In this document: one piece after another, positions 23,532 through 31,785 of the stretch | How positions within the stretch are numbered: position 1 is the first letter of the stretch | Layout: each line of letters starts with the position of its first letter | Assembly: GCA_023473795.1 (NCBI GenBank) | Contig: JAMCYS010000113.1 | Location: 1 to 32,536 of the forward strand | Reading direction: 5' to 3' | Length of the DNA stretch: 32,536 bases | Origin: Chloroflexota bacterium | GTDB lineage: Bacteria; Chloroflexota; UBA6077; FW602-bin22; JAMCYS01 | Made by a program: the position numbers and the translations under genes | The notes under the pieces: generated by a model | Told to the model about the DNA's origin: nothing | What the model saw: only the letters and a program-made list of their open reading frames with translations | Databases searched by the model: none

Positions 23532-24713
23532 ATGGCCACTGAGTCGGCGACTTCGTCCCTGCAACCGGATTCCGCCTGCCTGGCGTTCTACCGGCGTCTC
23601 AACGCCGCGGCCGTAGCCCTCTCCGCGCCTTTCGAGGAGCCCGAGGTGGGGCAGACCGCTGCCAGGGTCGCCGCGGCGCTGTTGGGCGCCGACTGGGGCG
23701 CGCTATTCCTGCCCGACGAGCGCGGAGCGCTCACTCTTGCCGCCCTGCACCCGGAGGGAGCGTCGCCAGCGGAGCGCGGCCGTCTTCTGGCCGAACCGGT
23801 GGTGGCGGCCGCCCGCAGCCGGCAGGTCGAGCCGGCCGGAGCGGAGTCGCCGACGCTGGCGGCGTGCCTCTTGCGCGGAGGCGATCTGCTGGGCGTGCTC
23901 GGCGTTGGTCTCAACAACGGGCGCAAGTTCGGGCACTTCGAGGAGCTGCTTTTGCCGTTGGTCGCGGCGCAGGTCGCTCTCGCCCTCGAGAACGCGCGTC
24001 TGCGGCTGAGAGAGCGCGAACTGCAGCAGGAGAAGAGCGACTTTGTCTCGCTGGTCTCCCACGAGTTCAAGACGCCTCTGACCTCGATCAAGGGCTACGC
24101 TCAGCTCGTGGGCCGGCGCTTGGGGGGTGAGGCCGACCGGAACGTACGGCGCTTCCTGCTAACTATCGACGACCAGGCTGAGCGCCTTGCCCAGCTGGCC
24201 TCGGCGATGGTGCTGTACACGCGACTCGAATCCGGGCAGATTCCCTTCCGGCGCCAGCCTATTGACCTGGTAGGGGCGCTGGCCGCGGCGGTCGATCACG
24301 CTGGCGAGAAGGTGGGCGGTCGCGGCTTCGTGCGGCAAGTCCAGGTGCCGAGCCTACTCGTGGACGTGGACCCGGAGTGCGGGCGCCTAGCGCTGGTCAA
24401 CTTGCTGAGCGTTGCCGCCCGGCGCACCCCGGAGGGCGGCAACGTGGAGGTGGGTCTGCGCCAGGAGGGCGAGAGCGCCCTCGTCTGGGTGCACGACCAG
24501 GGCGCCGTGCTCTCGCCTGAGCAGCGCCACCAGCTGATGGGCCGCCTCTACCAGCGAGAAGGCGCGGCCGGGCCGCTCGAGGGAGAGGCGTTGGATTTCG
24601 CCATCGCCAAAGCGATAGTCTTCGGCCACGGTGGCAGGCTCTGGTTGGAGGGCGAACCGGGCGCAGGCAATACGGTCTACTTCACACTGCCCCAGCCGCG
24701 GCCGGGCTCTTAG
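23532..24713 (+). CDS. GAF-HisKA protein with eroded ATP-binding domain
   Basis: The 393-residue soluble protein has a GAF sensor domain (about 18-155), a coiled linker (155-172), a HisKA dimerisation domain with the phosphoacceptor His177 in LVSHEFKTPLTSIKGY, and a HATPase-like domain (about 275-388). The kinase boxes are damaged. The N box reads NLLSVAARRTPEGG, so Val294 replaces the Mg-binding Asn. The G1 box is DQGAV instead of DxGxG. The G2 box GLGLA is replaced by EALDFA. The final HGGRLWLEGEPGAGNTVYFTLP is well kept. It may be a non-catalytic histidine-kinase relative or a partner for another kinase. No response regulator is adjacent. Nine bases separate it from the next gene. Confidence 0.82.
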   Translation: MATESATSSLQPDSACLAFYRRLNAAAVALSAPFEEPEVGQTAARVAAALLGADWGALFLPDERGALTLAALHPEGASPAERGRLLAEPVVAAARSRQVEPAGAESPTLAACLLRGGDLLGVLGVGLNNGRKFGHFEELLLPLVAAQVALALENARLRLRERELQQEKSDFVSLVSHEFKTPLTSIKGYAQLVGRRLGGEADRNVRRFLLTIDDQAERLAQLASAMVLYTRLESGQIPFRRQPIDLVGALAAAVDHAGEKVGGRGFVRQVQVPSLLVDVDPECGRLALVNLLSVAARRTPEGGNVEVGLRQEGESALVWVHDQGAVLSPEQRHQLMGRLYQREGAAGPLEGEALDFAIAKAIVFGHGGRLWLEGEPGAGNTVYFTLPQPRPGS

Positions 24714-24722
24714 GGGAAGCGG

Positions 24723-26393
24723 ATGCCTTTTTTCGTTCTGCCGCCCGTCGACCTGCCACCCGCCTATCTCGCGCCGCCCGCGCTACGCTACGAGGATGGT
24801 TCGCTCTATTGGCAGCAGGTCCTCTCGGGCACCACGGCGTCACAGTTCGCCCCGTCCCCAGCCGCTCCCCCGCCGCCGGACGTGCTCGCCGGCGTGAAGG
24901 TGGAATTGGTCGACGAGGGTGTCGATACGGCCGGCAAGTGGTATCAGACTTTCCGCGTCACCATCCTCCGGGGGGGAACGATCTCAGACGCCGCCGTGGC
25001 GATCTATAACGACATTGGCCGTTCGGACGAAGTGTTCCGCGCGGCTCAACATAAGACTCCCACCCTTACGGACGCGACCCATGTTTTCGTCGGCCAGCAA
25101 ATAGACCTGACGGTCGACCCTTCCACCGTCTTCGTGTACAAGGAGACGCAGAAGGACCCGAACGGGGTGCGCCGGGATATCTACTACAACCGCGTGGTCG
25201 AGACCTACTACAGCGACCCCAAGCTCGGCATCGTGCGCACGGTGGAGTTTCCCGTGGAGAAGCGAACGCAGGAGTTTCGCTTTACCGATTCCGTCGAGGG
25301 CAAGGATCAGGTGGTGGCGGCCAAGCCGGGCACGCGGCTGGTAGACTACCAGTACGTGTCCGGAGACAAGTACGGCGATATCGTGGCCAAGGTCTTCGGC
25401 GTGCGCACTGCCAAGGCGGTGGCGGAGTTCCTCCGCCAGACCGGTTGGGACCCCAACCAGTGGCCGCCGGCTGTCGGTGCCAAGGTACGCATCTTCGTGG
25501 ATAGGCAGGACTCCTACGCCGACGCCAAACCGCCCGAGCTGTCCTACCGGCCGAGCGACCCCGCGGCGGCGGCTCTCTGGCAGAAGACGACGGTCGAGCG
25601 GTCGGCGGTCGGCATTTTCCCCTTGCGCATGGCCACGGAAGGCTTTGTCTACCAGGTGCAGGTGGGCGCCAATTCGCTGACGGCCCGCCAGGCTGCCAAG
25701 CTGCTCTTCAATGACGAGAGCCACTACCTCGACGTGGTCGCGGCCGCCGGCCTGACGGTGCCAGCCGATCCCAGCAAGTCGCCCGACTACAATCCTATGC
25801 TCACCGGCCGCATCTTCCAGATTCAGGTGCCCTTTGCTCAAGAGGGCTTTGCGTACGTGAACCGCCAGCCTGGCCCCCAGGGCGCGCTGGTGACCAAGTT
25901 GGCCAACGGCACGGTGATCGACGAGTACGACCGGCCGGCGGGCCAGGCGGGCCTGTTGCGGGTGGTCTACTACCCCAACGACTACAAGTACATGGTCGAG
26001 CGCCCCAGCAGTTGGTCGATCTTGCTCCTCGACTTCCTGCACTTCCAGGTTCTGAACCTAGCCAGCCCTGAGATTCCCAGGGAGCAGCAGGAGCTCAATG
26101 CCCGGGACTTCGAGGCCAAGATGATCTGGACCTGGTCGCGCAACCTGCCCCGGTCGCCCAGCGACACTCCAGACTCGTTGAAACTCACGGTCACCAGCAG
26201 CGACACCCTGCTCGACGTCCTGGCCCACCCGCGAACAAACGTGCCCTGGCAGGAAAGGCTGGTCTACGAGCTGTGGTTCGCCTACCCGGCGGCATTGATC
26301 GCGATTGTGCTTGGGTTCGGCACGCTGTTGCTCTTCCTGCTCGCCTGGCGGGCGCAGCGCGTTCAGAAACGGCGCCGGGTGCGCCCGCACTAG
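24723..26393 (+). CDS. Unrecognised protein with LysM-like modules and C-terminal membrane anchor
   Basis: I do not recognise this 556-residue protein as a whole. It holds three degenerate LysM-like stretches: about 77-130 (ILRGGTISDAAVAIYNDIG to VGQQIDLTV), about 205-260 (DKYGDIVAKVFG to VGAKVRIFV) and about 310-375 (VGANSLTARQAAKLLFND to RIFQIQVPF). A final segment has LKLTVTSSDTLLDVLAHP. One strong membrane segment lies at about 521-542, followed by the very basic tail RAQRVQKRRRVRPH. The N terminus (MPFFVLPPVDLPPAYLAPPA) is not a signal peptide. The basic tail predicts a cytoplasmic C terminus, which leaves the location of the large N-terminal part unclear. It sits between the eroded kinase and a DUF1232 protein in one operon. 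Confidence 0.75.
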   Translation: MPFFVLPPVDLPPAYLAPPALRYEDGSLYWQQVLSGTTASQFAPSPAAPPPPDVLAGVKVELVDEGVDTAGKWYQTFRVTILRGGTISDAAVAIYNDIGRSDEVFRAAQHKTPTLTDATHVFVGQQIDLTVDPSTVFVYKETQKDPNGVRRDIYYNRVVETYYSDPKLGIVRTVEFPVEKRTQEFRFTDSVEGKDQVVAAKPGTRLVDYQYVSGDKYGDIVAKVFGVRTAKAVAEFLRQTGWDPNQWPPAVGAKVRIFVDRQDSYADAKPPELSYRPSDPAAAALWQKTTVERSAVGIFPLRMATEGFVYQVQVGANSLTARQAAKLLFNDESHYLDVVAAAGLTVPADPSKSPDYNPMLTGRIFQIQVPFAQEGFAYVNRQPGPQGALVTKLANGTVIDEYDRPAGQAGLLRVVYYPNDYKYMVERPSSWSILLLDFLHFQVLNLASPEIPREQQELNARDFEAKMIWTWSRNLPRSPSDTPDSLKLTVTSSDTLLDVLAHPRTNVPWQERLVYELWFAYPAALIAIVLGFGTLLLFLLAWRAQRVQKRRRVRPH

Positions 26394-26423
26394 CGCCGCT
26401 CTAGAAAGCGAGGGTGGTGGGAG

Positions 26424-26798
26424 ATGTGGCTTAGTCTGCCGCGGGCTCTCAATCTGGCGGGCGGGTTGGGCCATCTTTGGCTGCAAGTGCGCCTGGCCTG
26501 GCGCCTTCTCTTCGACGTGCGCGTGCCCGTCCTGCACAAGCTGATCGTGCCGGCCACGGTCCTCTACGTCGTCTGGCCGCTCGATTTTCTGCCCGATTTC
26601 CTGCCCTTCTTGGGGCAGGTAGACGACCTCTCGGCGGTGGTCCTGGCGACCATGCTCTTCGTGCGCCTGGCCCCCGCGCGTCTGGTGGCGGAGCACCGCG
26701 CCGACCTCGCCGGCCGGCGGCGGCCGCCCGCAGCCGAGCGTGACGGCTCCGTGATCGACGGGGATTACCGCGTGCTCGACGACGAAGGCCGCCGCTGA
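26424..26798 (+). CDS. DUF1232 (YkvA-like) small membrane protein
   Basis: The 124-residue protein carries the DUF1232 core LIVPATVLYVVWPLDFLPDF followed by GQVDDLSAVVLAT. The WPxDxxPD and DD pattern is typical. Two hydrophobic segments suggest a membrane hairpin. Function of the family is unknown. ATG at 26424 follows GGTGGGAG, 30 bases after the LysM-like gene, so it closes the three-gene operon starting at 23532. Confidence 0.85.
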   Translation: MWLSLPRALNLAGGLGHLWLQVRLAWRLLFDVRVPVLHKLIVPATVLYVVWPLDFLPDFLPFLGQVDDLSAVVLATMLFVRLAPARLVAEHRADLAGRRRPPAAERDGSVIDGDYRVLDDEGRR

Positions 26799-26814
26799 GG
26801 GCTGCTTCCCGGCT

Positions 26815-26843
26815 TTGACGGCCCCTGCCCCGGGGTCTATACT
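26815..26843 (+). promoter_or_regulatory. Sigma-70-type promoter before the hydrolase pseudogene
   Basis: TTGACG (26815-26820), 17 bases, TATACT (26838-26843). It is well formed although the gene it serves is broken. Confidence 0.6.
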
Positions 26844-26939
26844 TCTCTCGGTATCCACAGAAGCTCGCCCACGGGGTTCGTTTGTCACACCGCTGAGCCG
26901 GCCGCGGCGCCGCGTTCGTTCGCGACGAGAGTTGGGGTC

Positions 26940-27483
26940 GTGTCTCCGAGACGCTTGATGATGCCGCGCCTGGTGCCTTTGCTTCTGGCCGTCGGGTTGC
27001 TGACGGCCTTGTTGGCCTCGCCGTCGGCCGGCGGCGCTGTCGTGGCGGTCCCGGGGACCCTCGGGGGCAGTAGCCTCGTCTATTCCTTCGCTTTCGCCAA
27101 CGTCGACGGCCAGCAGCAGGACATTCGCGTTCTCCTACACCTGCCGCCCCAGCCGGATGCCCGACTACCGCAGCGGCGAGCCGTTCAGCCTGGCGGGGCT
27201 GCGCCAGGTGCCTTTCTGGATCGGTGTGGGCGCGAACGACCACGAGTCTCAGGACGTGCCCCGCAACTGGGATCAGTACATCGGGGACTGTCGCGTCGAT
27301 CGGGCCACCGCCTTCGTGGGGGCGCTGCAGAGCCTGGGCGTGTCCGTGCGACTCCAGCAGTTCGCGAACACCAGCCACGTCGAGACGGACGAGATGCGTG
27401 CCGCCGCTCTGGAATTCCTGCGCTCCCTGCCGGCCGCCAGTCCGCGGCCCGCGGCTGAGCCCTCTCTTGCCCCCTCGGCTTGA
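26940..27483 (+). pseudogene. Secreted alpha/beta-hydrolase pseudogene with internal deletion and frameshift
   Basis: The first frame (GTG at 26940) encodes a signal peptide (about 10-32, RLVPLLLAVGLLTALLASPS) and the start of a hydrolase (YSFAFANVDGQQQDIRVLLH, then LPPQPDA). Near 27150-27165 homology moves to another frame with the C-terminal part: YRSGEPFSLAGLRQVPFWIG, then VGANDHESQD, GDCRVDRATAFVGAL and the His-bearing NTSHVETDEMRAAALEFL, to a TGA at 27481-27483. The central section with the GxSxG nucleophile, expected to be some 150-200 residues, is missing. The assignment comes from remembered polyhydroxybutyrate-depolymerase/PET-hydrolase-like families with this C-terminal pattern. The promoter upstream remains good, suggesting recent decay. 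Confidence 0.65.
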
Positions 27484-27509
27484 CAGCCCGCGCGGCGGCG
27501 TGCTACATT
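27480..27509 (+). promoter_or_regulatory. Promoter of the tRNA nucleotidyltransferase-family gene
   Basis: TTGACA (27480-27485), 18 bases, TACATT (27504-27509) with an upstream TGC, giving an extended -10. It overlaps the stop of the broken hydrolase. Confidence 0.6.
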
Positions 27510-27529
27510 TGGCCGGAACTGATTAGTAC

Positions 27530-27557
27530 GCAGGGGCGGGGCAACACCCGCCCCTGC
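27530..27557 (+). repeat. Perfect hairpin in the leader of the nucleotidyltransferase gene
   Basis: Perfect 11-base arms (27530-27540 and 27547-27557) with loop GCAACA lie between the predicted transcript start and the ATG at 27575, followed by TTGTTG. It could be an attenuator, a 5-prime stabiliser, or a dispersed G/C-rich REP-like repeat. Confidence 0.55.
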
Positions 27558-27574
27558 TTGTTGCCGGAGCCGAG

Positions 27575-28942
27575 ATGCCCACCGTCGACGCAAACCCTGT
27601 CACGCGCTTGGCCGAAGCCTTTCAGCGCCACGGCAAGCAGCTATACCTGGTCGGCGGCTCCGTGCGCGACGACCTCCTCGGTCGCCCGGGCAAGGACCTC
27701 GACCTGACCACCGATGCCCGGCCCGAGGAAGTCAAGCGGCTGGCGATGGCGGCGAAACCCAGCGGCCTTTACACCGTGGGCGAGCGCTTCGGCACTATTG
27801 GCCTGGTTTTCGGCGACCTGCACGTGGAGATCACGACCTTCCGCGCCGAGCAGTATCCACCCCACTCGCGCAAGCCGGTGGTCTCTTTCGGCACGTCGCT
27901 GGCCGACGACCTGTCGCGTCGGGACTTCACCATCAACGCTCTGGCGCGCGACGTCCTCAGCGGCCGGCTTTTTGATCCCTACGGCGGGCTGCGCGACCTG
28001 CGCGACAAGGTGGTCCGCGCCGTCGGCGTGCCGGCGGAGCGCTTTGCCGAAGACCCCCTGCGCCTGTTGCGAGCGGTGCGCTTCGCCGTGCAGCTGGGCT
28101 TCGACATCGACCCGGAAACGGCCGCGGGTATCGCCGAGACGGCGTCGACCCTGGCCAAGATCAGCCGCGAGCGCGTGGCGGAAGAGATGAACCGCATCCT
28201 CCTTTCGCCCGAGCCCACGCGCGGCGTGCGCCTGCTCTGGGAGCTGGGGCTGCTGCCCTTCGTCATCCCCGAGATGATGGAAATGGTGCAGATGGACCAG
28301 GGGCGCTACCGCCACAAGGACGTGTTCGAGCACACCCTGCTCGTCCTCGAGCGGGTGGCGCCCGACCTGCCCCTGCGCTGGGCCGCCCTGCTGCACGACA
28401 TCGCCAAGCCGCGCACCTTCTCCTACGAGGGGGGCGAGGTGCGTTTCTGGGGCCACGAGCACCTGGGCGAACAGATAGCCCGCTCCATCACCCAGCGCTT
28501 GCGCTTGGACGGGCGCACCGTCGAGGCCGTGGCCAGGCTGGTGCGCATGCACCTGCGGGCCAATCAGTTTGACGAAACCTGGACCGACGGCGCCGTGCGG
28601 CGCCTGGTGCGCGAAGCCGGCGAAGACCTCTGGCGCCTGTTCGACCTCTCGCGGGCCGACGTCACCAGCCATCGGCCCTTGCGCGTGGAACTGGCCCTGG
28701 CGCGGGTGGCGGCGCTGGAGCAGCGCTGCCGGGAACTGGCCCAACAGGAAGCCATCGAGTCTCTGCACAGCCCGCTTGACGGCAACGATCTGATGGCGCT
28801 CTTCGGCCGTGGCCCCGGGCCCTGGATCGGCCGGGTGAAGGACTACCTGTTCGACTTGGTCCTGGAGGGCGACCTGGATCAAGAGGACAGGACCCGGGCC
28901 GAGGAACTGGCCCGCGCCTTCTTGTCCGCGGAGGGGCTGTAA
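27575..28942 (+). CDS. CCA-adding/poly(A)-polymerase family nucleotidyltransferase with HD domain
   Basis: The 455-residue class II enzyme has LVGGSVRDDLLG (25-36) and the metal-binding Asp41-x-Asp43 (KDLDLTTDA), then RRDFTINALA (near 113) and the tRNA-nucleotidyltransferase middle region (EDPLRLLRAVRFA). A C-terminal HD phosphohydrolase domain starts with His253 and carries HD at 274-275 (LLHDIAKP). It adds or repairs CCA on tRNA 3-prime ends, or adds A tails. The HD domain may remove 2-prime,3-prime-cyclic phosphates. The tRNA-Leu gene further right lacks an encoded CCA, so a CCA-adding activity is needed in this organism. ATG at 27575 follows GGAG closely. Confidence 0.93.
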   Translation: MPTVDANPVTRLAEAFQRHGKQLYLVGGSVRDDLLGRPGKDLDLTTDARPEEVKRLAMAAKPSGLYTVGERFGTIGLVFGDLHVEITTFRAEQYPPHSRKPVVSFGTSLADDLSRRDFTINALARDVLSGRLFDPYGGLRDLRDKVVRAVGVPAERFAEDPLRLLRAVRFAVQLGFDIDPETAAGIAETASTLAKISRERVAEEMNRILLSPEPTRGVRLLWELGLLPFVIPEMMEMVQMDQGRYRHKDVFEHTLLVLERVAPDLPLRWAALLHDIAKPRTFSYEGGEVRFWGHEHLGEQIARSITQRLRLDGRTVEAVARLVRMHLRANQFDETWTDGAVRRLVREAGEDLWRLFDLSRADVTSHRPLRVELALARVAALEQRCRELAQQEAIESLHSPLDGNDLMALFGRGPGPWIGRVKDYLFDLVLEGDLDQEDRTRAEELARAFLSAEGL

Positions 28943-29085
28943 GGCAACGCCACATCTCCTACGCTCTCGGTAGAGGCGCATCCCTTCCTATTGCCCGGTT
29001 GGCCACGCGGGATTCTGCCCGCCCCGGCAGGGCGTCGCCAGTCCAGGCGCCTCCAAGTTCTGGCGTCTGTCCTGCCGCGATAGGT

Positions 29086-29091
29086 TATAAT
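29086..29091 (+). promoter_or_regulatory. -10 element before the MASE3 kinase
   Basis: A consensus TATAAT at 29086-29091 lies 41 bases before the ATG. No convincing -35 is seen. The 190-base gap before the gene holds no other feature I can support. Confidence 0.4.
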
Positions 29092-29132
29092 CAGCTGGGC
29101 AAAACAAGACGGCAAGGTGAGTTCTGGCCTAG

Positions 29133-31721
29133 ATGGCGGGTGACATTAATACTCAAGAGAACGGCATAGGGGAAGACCGCCGCGGGCTCTCGCCCGGCAA
29201 CGACGCGGAGAGGGCACTGGCGTCGGCGCGCGGGCTGATCGTGCTCGTGGCGGCGGCGGCCCTGGTCCTGGCGTTGGTGGCGGTCGACCGCGCCCACCTG
29301 TACTTCGTCCTGCCCACTTCGCCCTACCTCGTGGTGCACACGCTGACTGAGGTCGTGTCCATCGTCGTCGGCTTCTCGATCTTCGCCGTACACTGGCACG
29401 GCGCGGTGGCCGGGCGCCTGCGGCAGCGCCAGGCGCTGTTCCTGGGGGCCATCTTCCTGGGCGTGGCGCTCGTGGACACTCTCCATATCATGGCTTTCCC
29501 CGGCATGCCGGGCGTCTTCGGCCCCTCCTCCACCGATCGTGGCATCTACTTCTGGCTCGCCGGTCGGCTCTGGGCTTCGCTGGGGTTGCTCGCCGCCGGC
29601 TTCATCCCGGGGCAGAGCCGCAGCCCGCTGCTGCGGCGGGGGCCGCTGCTGGCCGCCACGCTGGGCGCCCTGGCGCTGCTGCTGCTGGGGGACTTTCTGA
29701 TGCCGCCTTCGGCGCAGTACTTCTACGTGGAGGGCGTGGGGCTTACGCCTTTCAAAGTGGCTCTGGAGTACCTGGTCATCGCCGTCAGTTTGGCCGGGGC
29801 GATCGTCTACTGGCGCCGCTACCGGCAGACTCTGTCGCGGCCCAACGCGATGCTGGCGGCGGCGCTGGCGCTGACGATTCTCGGTGAGCTTTCTTTTACG
29901 CTTTACTCGCAGGCTTACGACACCTTCAATCTGCTGGGCCACGTCTACAAGGCGGTTGCCTACTACCTGGTCTTCGATGCGCTCTTCGTCAGTGCTCTCA
30001 TCCGCCCCTACCTGGAGCTGGACGCTACGTCGCAGTACCTTGCCGCCAGCAATCGAGAGCTCAGCCGGCTGCGCGACCACATTCAGGGCGAACTGGCGCA
30101 GACCATCACCCGCTTGGAGGAGCGAACCACGGCTGAGCGGCGGGCGCGCGAGAGCGCCGAAACGCTGGCCAAGCTGGCGCGTGACATCGCGGCGCAGGTG
30201 GAAGTGCGGCAGTTGCTGGGGACGTTGGTGGCTGAGCTGCGAGCCATCTTCGGCGCCGACCTGGCCGCCGTGGTCACAATCGATCGGCCGAGCGGCGTCA
30301 CCAAGTGGCACGCGGTCGATGGCGCGCGCGGCGACCTCTTCAGTAGGGTCGCTTTCGCTTCCGGCAGCGGCATCGCCGGGCTGGCCATAGAGGCTGGTGC
30401 GCCTCTCGTCCTGGAGCGGCTGGGCAATGATCCCCCCCATGCCCTGGAGCAGTTCCCGGTGCTGGCGGCGGAGGGGGTGCATTCGGTGCTCGCCGTGCCC
30501 ATGCGCACCGGCGAGGGGGTCTCCGGCGCCCTTCTGGTGGCCCACCGGCGCGACCACCATTTCTCGGTGGAGGAGAAGGCCCTGGCCGGCGGCATCGCCG
30601 ACCAGGCGGCGGTGGTCCTGGAGAACGCCCGCCTGTACGATGCCGTCAACCGCCAGGCGGCGGAGTTGGACGCGGTCATCGGTTCCATCGCCGACGGCGT
30701 GATCGTTTATCATCCCGACGGCGCGATCCTGCGCCTCAACGCGGCCGCCCGCCGCATCCTCGGCTATCGGGACGCCGACCTGCGATTGTCGATGGCTGAG
30801 CGCGTCGCCGGCATTAGCCTGACCGACCCGCAGGGGCGGCAGCTGTCGCCTGCCGAGACCCCACCCGGCAAGGCGCTGGCGCGGGGCGAGACGACCGTGG
30901 GCCAGGAGGTAGCGCTGCAGGGCAGTGACGGTAGCCTCTACAGGCTGTCCGTCAGCGCCGCGCCGGTGCGCGACCCTGAAGGCCAGTTGTTGGGCGTCGT
31001 CGCCACATTGCACGACATAACTCGCATGGTGGAATTGGAGGCCAAGCGCGAGGAGTTCGTGAGCCTGGTGGCGCACGATATCCGCCAGCCGCTGGCCGTC
31101 ATTCAGGGGCAGGGGCAAATGCTCCAAATGGCGCTCAGGGTGGGGAAGACGGAGCGAGCCCAGAGCAGCGCCGAAGCCATCGTCGTCAGCGCCAAGCGGA
31201 TGGGCGCCATGATCCGCGACCTGGTGGACTCGGCGCGTCTGGAGATGGGTCAGCTGGAGCTGGTGCGCGAGCCGCTCGACCTGCACTCCTTCGTGGCCGA
31301 GCTGCTGGCGCGGCTGGCGGGCACGCCGGGCGGGCAGCGGCTGCGCCTGGCGGAGTCGGATGGCCTGGCGCCCGTTTGGGCCGACCCGGACCGCCTGGAG
31401 CGCATTCTGGGCAACCTCGTCTCCAACGCCGTGAAATACTCACCGCCGGAGAGCGAAGTGGTTGTCTCCCTGGCGGAGCGAGAGGGAATGGCCCAGGTGG
31501 CGGTGAGCGATCGCGGGCAGGGCATTAGCCCGGAGGACCTGTCGCACGTCTTCGAGCGGCTCTTCCGGGCCAGCGACGAGCATCGCCGAGAGAGCCTCGG
31601 GCTGGGTCTGTACATCACCAGAATGCTGGTGGAGGCGCACGGCGGGCGCATCTGGGTGGAGAGCCGGGTGGGCGAGGGCAGCACCTTCTACCTGACCTTG
31701 CCGCTGGCGCCATCGAGGTAG
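29133..31721 (+). CDS. MASE3-GAF-PAS sensor histidine kinase
   Basis: The 862-residue membrane kinase starts with a MASE3 sensor of about seven membrane segments (about 33-290; marked by DTLHIMAFPGMPGVFGPSST). A coiled stretch (290-345), a GAF domain (about 345-495), a PAS domain (about 505-630) and a complete kinase core follow. The phosphoacceptor is His648 in SLVAHDIRQPLAVIQGQ. The HATPase domain has intact N (NLVSNAVKYSP), G1 (DRGQG) and G2 (GLGLYI) boxes. It presumably autophosphorylates in response to a membrane or small-molecule signal. No response regulator is next to it, so its partner is elsewhere. The ATG follows AAGGTGAG. Confidence 0.93.
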   Translation: MAGDINTQENGIGEDRRGLSPGNDAERALASARGLIVLVAAAALVLALVAVDRAHLYFVLPTSPYLVVHTLTEVVSIVVGFSIFAVHWHGAVAGRLRQRQALFLGAIFLGVALVDTLHIMAFPGMPGVFGPSSTDRGIYFWLAGRLWASLGLLAAGFIPGQSRSPLLRRGPLLAATLGALALLLLGDFLMPPSAQYFYVEGVGLTPFKVALEYLVIAVSLAGAIVYWRRYRQTLSRPNAMLAAALALTILGELSFTLYSQAYDTFNLLGHVYKAVAYYLVFDALFVSALIRPYLELDATSQYLAASNRELSRLRDHIQGELAQTITRLEERTTAERRARESAETLAKLARDIAAQVEVRQLLGTLVAELRAIFGADLAAVVTIDRPSGVTKWHAVDGARGDLFSRVAFASGSGIAGLAIEAGAPLVLERLGNDPPHALEQFPVLAAEGVHSVLAVPMRTGEGVSGALLVAHRRDHHFSVEEKALAGGIADQAAVVLENARLYDAVNRQAAELDAVIGSIADGVIVYHPDGAILRLNAAARRILGYRDADLRLSMAERVAGISLTDPQGRQLSPAETPPGKALARGETTVGQEVALQGSDGSLYRLSVSAAPVRDPEGQLLGVVATLHDITRMVELEAKREEFVSLVAHDIRQPLAVIQGQGQMLQMALRVGKTERAQSSAEAIVVSAKRMGAMIRDLVDSARLEMGQLELVREPLDLHSFVAELLARLAGTPGGQRLRLAESDGLAPVWADPDRLERILGNLVSNAVKYSPPESEVVVSLAEREGMAQVAVSDRGQGISPEDLSHVFERLFRASDEHRRESLGLGLYITRMLVEAHGGRIWVESRVGEGSTFYLTLPLAPSR

Positions 31722-31745
31722 CACCGGGCGACGAACCGGGTCGCC

Positions 31746-31775
31746 TTGACTGCCCCGCGCGGCTTCGCCTATAAT
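31746..31775 (+). promoter_or_regulatory. Promoter of tRNA-Leu
   Basis: TTGACT (31746-31751), 18 bases, TATAAT (31770-31775), ending 10 bases before the tRNA. Confidence 0.75.
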
Positions 31776-31785
31776 CCTTAGCCGC

